Below, one piece after another: positions 1-12,685 of a stretch of DNA of 64,000 nucleotides; the first letter of the stretch is position 1; each line of letters starts with the position of its first letter. Under the pieces are notes generated by a model that worked only from the letters and a program-made list of their open reading frames with translations, made no database searches and was not told where the DNA came from. Made by a program: the position numbers and the translations under genes. The DNA is from Rapana venosa (Eukaryota > Mollusca > Gastropoda > Neogastropoda > Muricidae). The stretch covers positions 5,947,470-6,011,469 of the forward strand of contig CM054157.1 of assembly GCA_028751875.1 (NCBI GenBank), read 5' to 3'.

Positions 1-118
1 CTTGCCTATTTCTGTTACATCAAGGCACTACTGTGTGATGGCTCCTTGCATAGCACACTGGCTCTCTTCTATCTTTCTCAGACTCTAGCCACGTTGCTGC
101 ACTGCCTGAGACAGAGAC

Positions 119-120
<2 letters not shown>

Positions 121-187
<67 letters not shown>
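121..187. repeat. (GA)n microsatellite
   Basis: An almost pure GA run of about 66 bases. The rest of 1-2100 holds only further microsatellites and a SINE; I see no exon there. Confidence 0.97.
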
Positions 188-189
<2 letters not shown>

Positions 190-506
190 TCGAAAGATTT
201 ATTCACAAAAAGGCCATTGGCCCATACATGAAGGGGGGTTGTCAAACTGCTTAGTATTTTAGTGAGAAAAATACGTAACACACCCCCAAAAAAAAGTTAT
301 TGTATACCCACAACCACCACAATAAAAATTAGTTCCAAAAAAATATGACTTAAGAAACCAAGATATCTCTTATTCTAAAGGCTTTACACAAATATAAAGC
401 AAAGCTGCGCACAATCTCAGGGTGACTAGATGCCATGAGTAGACAGAATCTAAATAAATTGGGCTGTCTATTATACTTTACCGGAATGTAGTTCTGTCTT
501 ACATCT

Positions 507-510
<4 letters not shown>

Positions 511-576
<66 letters not shown>

Positions 577-661
577 GCAGACAGACGGACAGATAGAGAC
601 AGAGAGAGAGAGAGATACAGACACAGAGACAAAAACAGACAGAGACAAAGAGACAAGAGAG
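511..661. repeat. (GA)n and (GACA)n microsatellite
   Basis: A pure GA run from 511 passes into GACA repeats at 557-590 and then degenerate GA/GACA. Confidence 0.96.
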
Positions 662-1159
662 AGAGCAAAACCAATCGACGCAGAAAAGCGATGAAAATCC
701 GAACCACAAATACCTTTTTCAGAGCAGCTAAGCGATCTTTGGGCATGTTGATGTTGATGGAAGTAGATGATGATGATGATCAATTTACTTATCGATGGAC
801 AGAGCGTCAGATTTCCACTGAGAGCGACGTATATCTATCTCAAAAAAACACAACCGAGAAATAAACCGTACGTTTAAAAATAACCGATCTAGCCCTAGTA
901 GGCAAGATAGCCATCGTGATCATTACATAAGGACTTTTCCTGCCAATTACAGTGTCATTCATTGCTCCGTCAACTCTTTGTTTCCTATATTGTTGTAACT
1001 GCACAGCTTGTAAATCTGTTTAGGGGAGAGAAAAAAATATACCAATTAACTTCCTTGTCTGTTGTTCATGGACCAAAACCACAAAAAAGATAAAAATAAA
1101 AAAGATACGAGATTTTTGTTAGCAAAGGACATTTTGGGGAGTCTTTTTCTTTCTTTTTC

Positions 1160-1479
1160 TTTTATATCGAGGATAATGGAATAAGCTCTTATGTGCTTTT
1201 TACACCAAGTCCCCGAGTGTATGCGGTTTTGTAAATTATCATGTTTCCACGGGCACACAATGGCCTACTCTTACGAAAAGCGGAACAGGATATTAACGTG
1301 TGCGCAAGATGTTCTTCCTGCGTTCGCACACGAGGCCTGGGTTTGTAGTCTCATCCAAAGGACTTTTGGGGAGAGTGGAGTCTGCACTGATGTTAACTCC
1401 AGGGGAAAATATCCCCTTGAACGGGAATCGAACCCGGGTTGTCAGATTGCGAGCGCAATGTTCTAACCACTAAGCTATC

Positions 1480-1482
<3 letters not shown>
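1160..1482 (-). mobile_element. SINE family A, full length
   Basis: On the minus strand it begins with a tRNA-like head (TAGCTTAGTGGTTAGAAC, then GGGTTCGATTCCCG as B box) and ends with the phrase ATTATCCTCGATATAAAAG. Other copies lie at 11.1, 22.7, 24.7, 25.2, 27.1, 29.9, 48.4 and 58 kb. The tRNA head abuts a GT microsatellite. Confidence 0.85.

Positions 1483-1548
<66 letters not shown>
1483..1548. repeat. (GT)n microsatellite
   Basis: A pure GT run of about 66 bases joined directly to the SINE head. Confidence 0.97.
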
Positions 1549-1549
<1 letters not shown>

Positions 1550-1815
1550 CTATACAGCATTTCCAGTTACACCAAATAACATCTCACACTGAAATTCTAG
1601 CTGCTCTTCCCGGCAAAAATCCGTGTATAGCAATAGTAAGATGTCAACATTTTCTTTTTAATAAGATAATTATATAGTTGTGGATTAGTTGCCAATAAGA
1701 GTTTGCCTATGAGAACTTTTCTATTGATGTGGATTCCTTTTTTTTAAGGTTTTTTTTTTTTTTATAAAGATGCACTGATTAAAATGTGACTAAGAGGCTA
1801 GACTTTACTGGCTAA

Positions 1816-1818
<3 letters not shown>

Positions 1819-1886
<68 letters not shown>
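1819..1886. repeat. (TA)n microsatellite
   Basis: A pure TA run of about 68 bases. Beyond it lies a short tRNA-like fragment (CGCTTGACCCAAAAGG, GTAGGTTCAATTC). Confidence 0.97.
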
Positions 1887-1887
<1 letters not shown>

Positions 1888-2100
1888 CATTAGGCGCTTG
1901 ACCCAAAAGGTCGTAGGTTCAATTCTTCCTCATGGCCACCGAGATTACACAGACTTTGTCTTCAGAGCTGGTTTTTACTCCACACTCCTTTCCTCGTCCA
2001 GTCCTTGGTTGAGCCCTCTCAATGGTATCCAAGAAACCATTGAATAAACCAAACATATCTGTTACAAAAACAGATTGTGTATGTCTCAAATTCATATACG

Positions 2101-2430
2101 GGGGACGCTTTAGCCGAATGGTTAAGACTGTGCGACTTCAATCCCTTGGGTCCATGAAGTCGTGGGTTCGAATATCCACACATCTGGTGAATTAAGGGTG
2201 GGGATTTTTACAATCTCCCAGGTCAATTTCAAGCGCAGCCCCGCAAGCGTCTCAATTCCCTTCACGTATATATGCAGATCAAACATGCACTATCAAGATC
2301 CTGCAATTCACGTCAGCGTTCTATGGGTTACAGAAACGTGAACGTACCCAGCATAATAATAATAATAATGTATGGAACTTATATAGCGCTGAATCTTGTA
2401 AAGCAACAAATCAAAGCGCTCAGATGACTT
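2101..2430 (+). mobile_element. SINE family B, full length
   Basis: The head reads GCTTTAGCCGAATGGTTAAG with B box GTGGGTTCGAATATCC, a leucine- or serine-tRNA-like pattern. A conserved body follows (GGTGAATTAAGGGTGGGG, GGTTACAGAAACG), then an ATA/ATT run and the block GTATGGAACTTATATAGCGC. Further copies lie at 10.1 (minus) and 46.2 kb. Confidence 0.82.
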
Positions 2431-2488
2431 TTTTTGGGTTTTTTTGCAACCTGTACAATGAAATGAACTGCTCTGAAGTCGCACAAAA

Positions 2489-2494
2489 TTTATT
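2489..2494 (-). promoter_or_regulatory. Candidate poly(A) signal AATAAA
   Basis: TTTATT on the plus strand is AATAAA on the minus strand, 170 bases downstream of the stop at 2663. It fits a short 3' UTR for the unrecognised gene. Such hexamers are common by chance in AT-rich DNA. Confidence 0.4.
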
Positions 2495-2662
2495 GCTATT
2501 TAGCAATCAAGCCATATAGCGCTGCGGCGCAGTAACAAACGATATCGAACGCGACGCGATTACAATGACATGGAAACCATGGCAGTAGTGGTATGTACAT
2601 CAAGATGTCCGTGTCTCAATTTTCAAAACAGCCTTTCCTTTTCCAGTCTGCAGCCAGCGAAG

Positions 2663-3114
2663 TCAGCCCATGTAAAACCGGATCAGGTCCCGAAGAAGAT
2701 GTAATTCCCACTCAGCACTCGCCACTGTCTCTGCGTGTTGTGTGTTAGGACGCTGCTTCCCTTTACGAAGTCTGGCAAGCCTGACACGTTCTTCTGGCAA
2801 CATGTTTTTCTCTTCTTGCTTGATGTACCAGAACACACACTTAGATTCCTCGCCAGTATCTCCATTCCAAGAGTATTCCAGGGCGATGTCATCTGATTCA
2901 CACATCACAATGTTTTGATCGCCTGAACTATGTACCACAACCTTTCGAAACCGTGTGTTTCTCTTGCTGTCCCGTAATCGACGCTGCACACGTTTGTCAG
3001 TTAGAGTAGACACATACTGTTTCACAATACCAGTATCAGAGTCATCCACTGTGCAGCCAACTGTCAGCTCTTCCTGCACATCAGACGCCTCAGAAGACAC
3101 ACCGATCTTGCTGT
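2663..3114 (-). CDS. Last exon of an unrecognised gene
   Basis: The exon opens in phase with SKIGVSSEASDVQEEL and ends LLRDLIRFYMG with TGA at 2663-2665, about 149 codons. The acceptor is CTCCAACAG directly after a GA/CT microsatellite, so the simple repeat serves as the pyrimidine tract. An AATAAA on the minus strand at 2489-2494 lies 170 bases beyond the stop. The first part is acidic, the middle reads RFRKVVVHSSGDQNIVMCES, and the end is basic and helical (EERVRLARLRKGKQRP). I do not recognise a family. Upstream exons should lie between 3.1 and 8 kb but I could not place them. A stand-alone ORF of transposon origin is possible. Confidence 0.55.
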
Positions 3115-3120
3115 CTGTTG

Positions 3121-3184
<64 letters not shown>
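3121..3184. repeat. (GA)n microsatellite at an exon acceptor
   Basis: A GA run of about 60 bases, CT on the minus strand, separated by only a few bases from the acceptor of the 2663-3114 exon. Confidence 0.96.
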
Positions 3185-3187
<3 letters not shown>

Positions 3188-6100
3188 TTCATGTCTATAT
3201 GCCCCCTTTCACAACACTTGACTCACATTCTACAGTGATTTTCATCATCACAAACAACAGCAACAAACATAAAAAGAAAGACACTCATTGAAGCTCAGAC
3301 TGCTTTGACTTGATTTTAATTGTTATAAATTACATTTCCAAATACACATCAGTTGGTGAGACGATAAGTAACCTTGTCAAAGAAATGTATAAAAACATTC
3401 AAACATTATAGTGTCTGCAGCAGCTGCCATAGGTGCTGGAAAAAGAGCAAATAAATTAATCATTGAGGCAAGACAGCACAGTGGTTTAGGGGTTAATTGG
3501 ACCCCCCCACAACCAGTGATAACCATGATTGAGAAAAGTGGTGTGATGTATGGGTGCATGTTTGTGCAACTTTTGACTTTAGACTCCAGTGGTAAGCTCA
3601 TATCTGCTCTCTTCAGGGACAAGGAAGGTGAAGCAGCAAAAGGAGATGGGTTCCTGGCCTCATAGCGCACATCCTGGAAAACCTCCAATATCTTTAATGC
3701 TAAGACACCAGTGATAAGCAGAAATCAGCCCCCTTAATTCAGGGACAGAAAAGGTTAAGCAGCAACACGACATGGGTTCCTAGCCTCATAGTTCAAGTCC
3801 TGGAGAACCTCCAGTCCAATATCTTCAACGCTACACTTTCTCCAATATTACGTTAACACACTACTGCTGAGGTTCTCAATCAATCCTAATGAGTAGATGT
3901 GTCCATGAAAAAACAACAACCCCACTACCCATAGTGAACAATAGATTAACAGATCACCTTGCTGAGTAATTACCATCATTTTCTTGACCAAGGGAAAACA
4001 TACCACTATTCAGGTATTATTACTGTGTCTGATCAACTAAGCTCAGTATGTATAATATTCTCTTTCAAGCACAAACACAGTCTCCAGCAAAATCTGGTCA
4101 TCACTATCATTAGCATCAAAAGTCCATCTATTCTAATGATAGTGACTATACTGGAGCACTTTGATCTGTTGCTTTACAAGATTCAGCGCTATATAAATTC
4201 CATACCTTATTATCATTATTATAGTGACCATACTTCTTTGTCAAACGCTCAGACAGCAACTACTGTTCTCTGTCATATGATCAGAAATGTGTTGCGCTCG
4301 CTGCCCTTAAGCACCTGACCAGTCAGGCCCAGCACATCCCGACTTCGGAATGGAAGAGAATTGTTATCTTTTAAGTCTTTCTGGGGGGGAAAAAAAGGCA
4401 GCAGAATGGACCAAGAAGGCAGAAAAATAGACAAGAAGGAGGTGACAGGAAGAAAAGGAACAAGGCAGAAATAAAGAGAGGGATAGAAAAGAGGAATTCC
4501 TAGCAACAGAACTTCAAGAAGGTGGGGATGCTGTTTATACTAACAGGAGGCCCCTGGCATCTCCAGGTTTGGCAGGAGACTGTTTCCCCTATTACTACAA
4601 TTTCTTTACCCAAATCTAGTAACCATTAACTGGATTCTTTCCTTCCCTTCTTTACTTTGTGTTTCACTGAGATTGAACAGTCTGTAGGTTAATAAGCATG
4701 TGTATTACCACCACACACAGAGTGATGAATACACAGAGAAATGAGGCTTAGTTTGCTGTTGCAGTGAGCTGCATTAAACTGACAAATGAACGATAAGTCA
4801 TCAAGAAAATGACAACTGCTTTGTACATTTTTAGCATAGGAATGCAGGGTAACGCGCCTAATCTCAGATCACTGTTACACTACTTAAAGCCATTAATGAT
4901 ATACATACATGTACGCTCGTGCTTTTATTGTTTCCACTGTGGCATTGATTGCTCCTCTACAATACACAAGTGCAAGCACACAATTCTGAAGAGGGATGAT
5001 TGTTCTGCAGAAAATTTCAGATAGGATTTCTACCTCACACACACACTCTCTCTCTCTCTCTGTCTCTAGCACAAACACAAGGTCTGTAAGGTTACACCAC
5101 ACCGAGCACATGACAACAACATTCAATAACAATATTGTAAAACAGAAAGCGTGCATGCACAGATGCTCACAAGGTCCTCACTGGTGCAAACTTACAATGT
5201 GGTTTTGGAGCCTCATCCACATCTTAATCTTTTCATTACATTATAAGGTTTAATGCTATGTTCACTCTGCTTTTTGAAAGGCACAAATACATACATAGCC
5301 AATGAAAAAGGCATCAAAAATATAAAACGGCCAATACATAATATGTTGCAACATCATGTCCAACACACAGCCTCCTTCACAGTACAATATGAGACACAGA
5401 CTAAAATCACGCTGAAGTCAGATGCACTGGGCCAGACTTGTCAGGCGCTTAACGGCAGCGCAATGCATTTTCCCTCATATGACAGAAACAATAGTTGGCA
5501 TATGAGCGTTCAAAGAAGACTAAAATGAATAAAGCACTAAAGTATATGGAGGCCAGAACATATATATATGTTGCATCACGGCACCCCATCTTTCCAACTT
5601 TAATATATTCAGAGTAATTGATGAAGGGATGGCAGAAACTGTTCATTTCTTCATCCATTTTTCAGCCTCAATTATCTGATGCACAGTACTTTTACGCAAT
5701 GACGATGACTGTGGCATGATTTCACACACAGTTACATCACAGCTAGCACACTCACTGGGGAGGGGGGAGTTAGGCTCTATGGCCATGGTAAGTTTAAAAA
5801 CAAGTAAAACAAAGCAGGCCTTTTCCACCTGATTACAGTTGTCAAATTATGCAGATGGATGAACATAGAAATGCGATGAATTTTCTTCATTATCTATGGC
5901 ATAAAAACTCTTGTGTGTGTGTGCATGCATGCATGCGTGCACGTGTGTTACTTTTTCCCTATACTTCATTCTTTTTCATTTATACAATAATATGAAAGAC
6001 AGCCAATACAGAATGATCACAAAACTACAGCCAACAAACAACAAACTCAACTTTTTCTCTCTCTGTAACCCATAATGACAGTAACCCAATACACTCTCCT

Positions 6101-8600
6101 TTCACAAATCACGCACACATCCACACAACCATTTACACAGGCAGACATGTACATCACACAAAATCATACAAATAAGGTTTTTGACAAGAAACATATAGCA
6201 GGCAAGAGACAAGAAGATGAAGAAGAGAGAAGGTGGGGAAAAATGTACACACAAAACAAAGCTTTATAAACAAATACATGATATGACAGAGAGAGAGTGA
6301 GAGACAGGCAGACAGACAGAGAAAGACAGACAGAGAGAAAGACAGAGTAATCAAAGATGGGCAAAGACAGGCAGAAAAGAACACATGTCCAGTGAAAAAA
6401 TATGGAATGGAATGGAAAAAGCATACATGTAACAGCACCTGGTTGATACAGTTCCTTCTGATATGTACAACACTTAGACAATAACATATATGCACAACTT
6501 CAATGCAAGCGCATAGTCAGACCCATAGACACTCAAGAGCATTTTAGCATAAATGCAAATACAGATGCATTAACTCACTGATGAAAACACCGAAACAATG
6601 CCAAACCTTACAACAACGAAAGAAAATGGTCTGTGTGGCACTAATGAATAAATCATGAGCAGCTGAACGAAACATTTCTACACCTGTCACTGCAGAATGA
6701 AACAGTTTGTTAATTTGCCATTACAAAACTATGAACATCTATTTGTGCGTCATTTTTTAAACCATCATAAACAAAACTATTGAAAGCTGAGTAAAGTATC
6801 TGTTAATTCAAACAACATCATCGAAACCATCAAATATTAAATAAAAGAGGGACAAAAATTGCTACAGTTACTCCATGATTTCAGTAATGAAGAATGTATT
6901 TTCTTTTTACCGATATGTACAACATAAGCACCAAAAAGCTTCAACAAGTTACAGCTATATGTTCCATCTCACATACAGAAATTAAGGTATGTACTGGAAC
7001 AATGTGAAGGCCTTCTCTTTTTGGAATGGCGCGCGCGCGTGCGTGTGTGTGTGTGCGCGCGCACGTGAGTGTGTGTGTGCGTGCACGTGTGAGTGTGTGT
7101 GTATGTGAATATGTGCAAGTGTGAGTGTGCATGCATTCATGCATGCCTTGATGCATGCATGTGCATTTCCCCTTACTCTTTTGACATGTCAGGCTCAAAC
7201 ACATGACATGGATATGCCTTTGAGCATCACACTTTTCCTTCCACAAAATCTGAGCTTAATTTGATAGCAGACTCTAATTATATAAAACTTAAACAACACA
7301 AAACAACCAACAAACAATAACACCAAACAAACCATGGAGATGGAAAAAAACACCAACTTTTAAAAATCGTAAGTCAACACATCCTAAATCCCACCACTGA
7401 ACGTGTCTTTCATTCACATACAAACTCAAAGAGACTTCAACAACACTGTTCTTTCAACAATGCCATGTATTGATAATGTCAACTTTCAAAACTGTGAACT
7501 TTGCATGCAGTATGTCTAAAACATCGACCAAACTCTAGTCTACTTCCTAACGTCAGTGTTCTCTCTCTCTCTTTCTTTGCAGGCATGTTCTGGTGATATT
7601 GATTAAGAATTTCACTTTTTAAAAGAAACTTTGACTTCTGTATCATATTATAACACAGTTCATCATCACAACCTCAAGTCAGTCATGGCCATTTTTTCCC
7701 CCTCCAAGGTGTGTAAATGAGTGTGTGAGTGTGTGTGTGCACGCGCATGTGCATGCATGTGAGCATGCATGACACATGATCATATGTGTTCAAGCCCACT
7801 TTGGTCACTCATATCGATCAAGATGTGACACAAATTCATAAATCCAGATATCAACATCCTGTTGCCATCACTTTGAAAGGGATTTTAATAAGTTTTGTTT
7901 TTTTTAAAAATCTGTTTCAACCGACAACCTTGCAAAGAATAAAGTCTGTACAATCTGTACAGAAAAACATGGCTATCATGTTTGCGTTCTTTTCGTTTTC
8001 AGGCTTCAGAAAACCTTGTCCTTAAGATCTGCCAACATGGGCGGTGTCAGAAAAATGTATAAAAAACCGTCAGTCAGTCAGTCAGTCAGTCAGTCATTCA
8101 CTTACATCTTTCCATAAAATGGGACTTTTGTTCCAGTCACTAGAAACCACACACGTTGTTGTTGCTTCGATTTTACGTCTGTTCACTTAAAGTAATATTA
8201 GACGACCACATACGTGTGGATAACACTGTTTGTGAACTGAAGCACACCAAAAAAAACCCCAACTGAGTTCAATGATAAAAACTAAACACCATCCACCCAC
8301 CAAACAACAGACAGTTCACCTCATTTTTCAGAGAGGGTGGGACTATCCAACCACCATGAAATCTCAGACGCACTTTCTTTCTAGGACAAACTCATCAAGC
8401 CCCCCCACTTCGAAATCTTAAAACTCGAGTTCTCCTTCTTCAAAAGCTGTGGAAAATGTCACCTACAGTTTGAGATTCTCTTTTCAGTCTAGTATTTTCT
8501 GCCAATTTGAACAGCCCTGATCTAAGGGAGACTCTCCCCTGATCTGACTAGGAACAAGCATGGAGGCAGCAGCAGCGGTCCCCTTGGGTTGTGGGTGGCT
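3185..8600. other. Intergenic stretch without a supported exon
   Basis: I find no convincing exon on either strand. Present are a two-unit repeat near 3600-3830 (CATGGGTTCCTAGCCTCAT), a repeat-family H copy, short CA/GT and GCGCGC tracts near 5920, 7030-7110 and 7730, a GACAGA-rich tract at 6285-6350 and a CAGT run at 8070-8095. Missing upstream exons of the 2663-3114 gene would have to lie here. Confidence 0.6.
4236..4545 (+). repeat. Interspersed repeat family H
   Basis: The stretch from CAGACAGCAACTACTGTT through GCCCAGCACATCC, AAGAAGGAGGTGACAGGAAG and AAGGTGGGGATGCT recurs at 34096-34383 in the same orientation. A short inverted piece lies at 5425-5500. It shows no coding potential. Confidence 0.75.
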
Positions 8601-8615
8601 CTGTGTGTGTGTGTG

Positions 8616-8646
<31 letters not shown>

Positions 8647-9540
8647 GTGTGTGTGTGTGTGTGGGTGTGTGTGGTGTGTGGTGTGTGTGTGTGGTGTGTG
8701 TGTGTGTGTGTTGTCGTGGTGTGTGTGTGTGTGTGTGTGTGTGTGTCGTGTGTTGTGTGTGTGTGTGTGTGTGTGTTGTACTACAGGGTAGACTCCACCT
8801 GGTGAAGGTGCTGGTGTGTGTGTGTTGTGTGTGTGTTGTGTGGTGTGGTCTGGTGTGGTGTGGTGTGTGTGCTTGTGTGGTTGTGTGTGGTTTTACTACA
8901 GGGTAGACTCCACACTGGTGAAGGTGCTGGTGTGTGTGTGTGTGTGGTGTGTGTGGTGTGTGTGTGCTGTGTGTGGCTCTACTACAGGGTAGACTCCACA
9001 CTGGTGAAGGTGCTGGTGTGTGTGTGTGTGGGGTGTGTGTGGTGTGTGTGTGCTGTGTGTGGCTCTACTACAGGGTAGACTCCACACTGGGGAAGGTGCT
9101 GGTGTGTGTGTGGGGACTAAGTGTGGCTCTGTGTGTGTGTCTCTGTGTGGCTCTGTGTGTGTGGCTGTACTACAGGGTAGATTCCACACTGGTGAAGGTG
9201 CTGGTGTGTGTGTGTTAAGTGTGGCTCTACTACAGGGTGGACTCCACACTGGTGAAGGTGCTGGTGTGTGTGTGTGTGTGTGACTAAGTGTGGCTCTGTG
9301 TGTGTGTGTCTGGTGTGTGTGTGGCTCTGTGTGTCTGGTGTGTGTGTGTCTCTGCGTGTGTGCCTGGTATGTGTGGTGTGTGTGTGGCTCTGTGTGTGTG
9401 TGTGTGTTAAGTGTGGCTGTACTACAGGGTGGACTCCACGCTGGTGAAGGTGCTGGTGTGTGTGTCTGGTGTGTGTGGCTCTGTGTGTGTGTTAAGTGTG
9501 GCTCTGTGTGTGTGACTAAGTGTGTCTCTGTGTGTCTCTG
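8600..9540. repeat. GT-rich simple sequence downstream of the citron stop
   Basis: Nearly a kilobase of GT repeats with scattered single-base changes and GTGGCTCT interruptions forms the spacer of the exon-derived minisatellite. If the mRNA extends past 8.6 kb this would be a long CA-rich 3' UTR. Confidence 0.9.
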
Positions 9541-9585
9541 AGTGGCTGTACTACAGGGTGGACTCCACGCTGGTGAAGGTGCTGG
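8781..9585 (-). repeat. GT-rich minisatellite built from the last codons of the citron gene
   Basis: The 35-base segment that codes for the terminal residues and stop of CIT (9551-9585) recurs at about 8781, 8896, 8982, 9068, 9170, 9230 and 9422, same orientation. Most copies also carry a few bases of the 3' flank. Copies are separated by GT-rich spacers of variable length. The two copies nearest the gene share a G that the farther ones have as A, and the farthest copy has a two-base deletion. That fits outward spread from the exon. Confidence 0.9.
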
Positions 9586-9683
9586 AGCTGCTCAGACTGT
9601 CCAGGGACAGCAGGGACACGCTGGTCTTCACCTGGAAGTTGCCCCCGTACCCTTTGTCCGGCGATGGGGCAAACCTCACCTGC
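9551..9683 (-). CDS. CIT: CIT exon 34: C-terminal tail with stop codon
   Basis: It completes the split arginine and reads [34 protein letters not shown] and TFTSVESTL, then TAG at 9551-9553. The acceptor is TGTTGTTTCAG, phase 2. The end E-S-T-L fits a class I PDZ ligand (S/T at -2, hydrophobic at 0), as does the QSSV end of vertebrate citron. The last 32 coding bases plus the stop recur seven more times downstream. Confidence 0.93.
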
Positions 9684-11900
9684 CTGAAACAACACAGCAG
9701 CCAACACGACCGTTAGGACGGAGACACGGAGAACACGTCTGTCACATAAACTAGACAGCATCTTCTTCTTCTTCCTTTTTCTGTCATGTTTTGATTTGTT
9801 GCTTTTCAAGATTCAGCACTATATAAATTCCATACATTATTATTATTATGTTTCTCCCAGGGGAGGTTTGACATTGATGAGCCTTCTCCATCTCTCTCTC
9901 TGTTTTCAGCTTCCTCCTCCTTATTATGTATGCCCCTTTTCTCTAAGATCATCTGCAATACAGGCATTCCAGGTTTTGCTAGGCAGCATCGCTTGGAAAG
10001 TTACAGTATTGCTTGCTGTGGGGAAGGTGGGGTTTCTCTTCTTTTTCTTTTTTTAATTTTTAGGTTCCTCGGCTAGAGCTCCAAGGTTCACCAGCGAGAT
10101 TTTGCGTATGAGACCATTTTTTGTTCACCATGAAGGCAGCCGCATTTGGGCTTCAGGGATGTGTGCTGTGTATGTTCGTGTTTCCGTAACCCACCGAACG
10201 CTGACATGAATTACGGGATTTTTAATGTGCATGTTTGATCTTGGGCATGTGTGTATACATGAAGGGAATTAAGGTACTGGCAGGTCTGCACTTGAAGTTG
10301 ACCTGGGAGATCGTAAAAATCTCCATCCCTAATTCACCAGACACTGCTGTGATTCAAACCCACGACTTCATGGACCCATGGGGTTGAAATTGAACGGTCT
10401 TAACCACTCCACTGAAGCATCCATCATATCTTTTATTATTATTCTTGCAATGTACAGACCATTTGACAGAGCACTGACTATTTTACTTTTCTTTTCAACT
10501 GTACAAGAAAGTTTCATTATGTGAATAGAACAACAACATGAAAAAAAAGTTGACTACAACCTTTTCTGCATGTGAGGGTAAAACCTAAGTTTGTGTATGC
10601 ACACATCTTGGCCTGTAAAGATACGTTTTGTTTGTAAGTAAAGTGATGACTAGCTAAAACATCACCACTATTTTAGACTATTCTCTTATGTCAAGAGTAA
10701 AAGCTACTCTCCTTTTTAAGTCATACTGTGGTTTTTCTATGTGCAAGTATTACATTTTCGTATAAAGTGCTGAGATTTTATTCATACTCTGCACGCAGAG
10801 CATACATGAACATGTGGAACAAAGCTTGTCATGCTAAAGCACACATGTAAAAGACAGACTTAAATGAGGCCAAAAATATCTTATACACACACCAAATTTT
10901 GCCTTGCCCTGCTTTGCACCACTTACCTTGCCTTGAAATATATAGCTCTTTCTTTTTTTTGTTTTGTTTGTTCCTCAGCTAGAGCTCCAAGGTTCCCTAA
11001 TGGAGAGATTTTGCATACAAGACCCCCCCCCCCCCCCCCCCTCCCACCGTGAAGGTAGCAGCATTCCGACTTCAGGGATGGCTCTATTTGTTTTCACAGC
11101 CATCCATTAACACTGCCTTTTTCTTTTCTTTTCTTCTTTTACATCGAGGATAATGGAATAAGCACTTATGTGCTTTTTTACATCCAATCCCCATGTGTAT
11201 GCAGTTTTATAAATTCTGTCATCTGTTTCCTACCGGCACACAATGGCCTACTCTTACAAAAAGTGGAACAGGATTTAACATGTGCGCAACATGTTCTGCG
11301 TGCGTTCGCACACGGGCTCTTGGTTTATAGTCTCATCCGCAGGACTTTGGGGAGAGTGGAGTCGGCACTGATGTTAACTCCAAGGGAAAATATCCCCCTT
11401 GAACGGGAATCGAACCCGGGTCGTCAGATTGCGAGCGAAATGTTCTAACCACTAGGCTATCCCGTCCTGCCTTAGTTCCTACCACCCCTTTCTCTCTAGC
11501 CTAACCCAGGACACCCTCCCTTCTGATTTACCGCATACTTCCCCACAGAGCGAGACTCACCGCGTTACGTTTTCCTTTTCGTCGTCGCTGTCGGGCAGTT
11601 CACTGCGCACGTCGCGGGCCCTCAGGCGGATGACCTCGGTGATCCCGTTGCCGCTGCTGGCGATGTAGATGGCCCCTTCCTCTTCCGCCTTGCCCAGGTA
11701 GCGGGGAGCAGGCAGATCCACGGCTGTCTGACAGCCCCTGACCAACACCAGCAGCAGCGCACAGCTTGGATGAAGCTGGCAAATAGCTTGCTCACTGGAT
11801 GATTGTGGATGTGGACTTGTGTGTGTGTGTGTGTGTGGTGAGGGGGTGGGGTGTGGGGGGAAGGACATATGTTGGAGGGAGGGAGGGAGGGGGAGGGAGG

Positions 11901-11976
<76 letters not shown>

Positions 11977-12615
11977 GTGAGTGAGTGAGTAAGAGAACGA
12001 GAGAGTGAGTGTGTGGTGTGCTGCACTGTGTTGTGTGTTGTGTTTTGTGTGTGGGTAATTTCATTTTATGTCTATATAAAGTCCATACATTATTATTATT
12101 ATGTTAGACACAAAATGGCTGGTGCGTGAGTGAGTGTGAGTGTGTGTGTGTTGTAGTGTAGTGTGTGTGAGTGTGTGTGTTCAATTTCATTTTACGTCTC
12201 TTCACAAAATGTGATTTAAGACACAAAAAAGGGTGCGGATGAGAGAGAGAGAGAGAGACGCTTTGACGCTTTGACCAATTTATTGTCATTGCCCAAAGTG
12301 GCCTATTGACAAGGGGGGTTATACACGACTTTCTTTTGTAAATACAAATAAATACAAGAAAAATCACATGATGCATTTAACGTAATGAAAACCAAAAAAC
12401 CAAAAATGAGCTCTTATGAACGGATACGACTTTAAGCTCTGACGTAAACTCAGTTTCAAAATGAACACAAAGTAATAAGAAGGATGAACAATAGGAACCA
12501 ATAAGCAATAACTAAAATAATGAAAAGAACATTCTAGAATGTTATATTAGACCATCCATTGACATTGTATGTGAAATTTTCAAAAAATATTCTTGCTGGA
12601 GACTACAGCGTAATT

Positions 12616-12685
<70 letters not shown>

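Noticed and set aside
3377..3688. A 103-codon minus-strand frame
   Set aside because: It overlaps a local two-unit repeat, has no splice context and shows no family resemblance.
5643..5828. A minus-strand 61-codon frame ending EAEKWMKK as an exon of the leftmost gene
   Set aside because: The acceptor and donor do not fit, and it ends in its own stop although the leftmost gene already has a last exon.
8522..9283. Overlapping frames of Cys/Val or Thr/His repeats
   Set aside because: Translated GT/CA repeats and exon-derived minisatellite copies; not separate genes.
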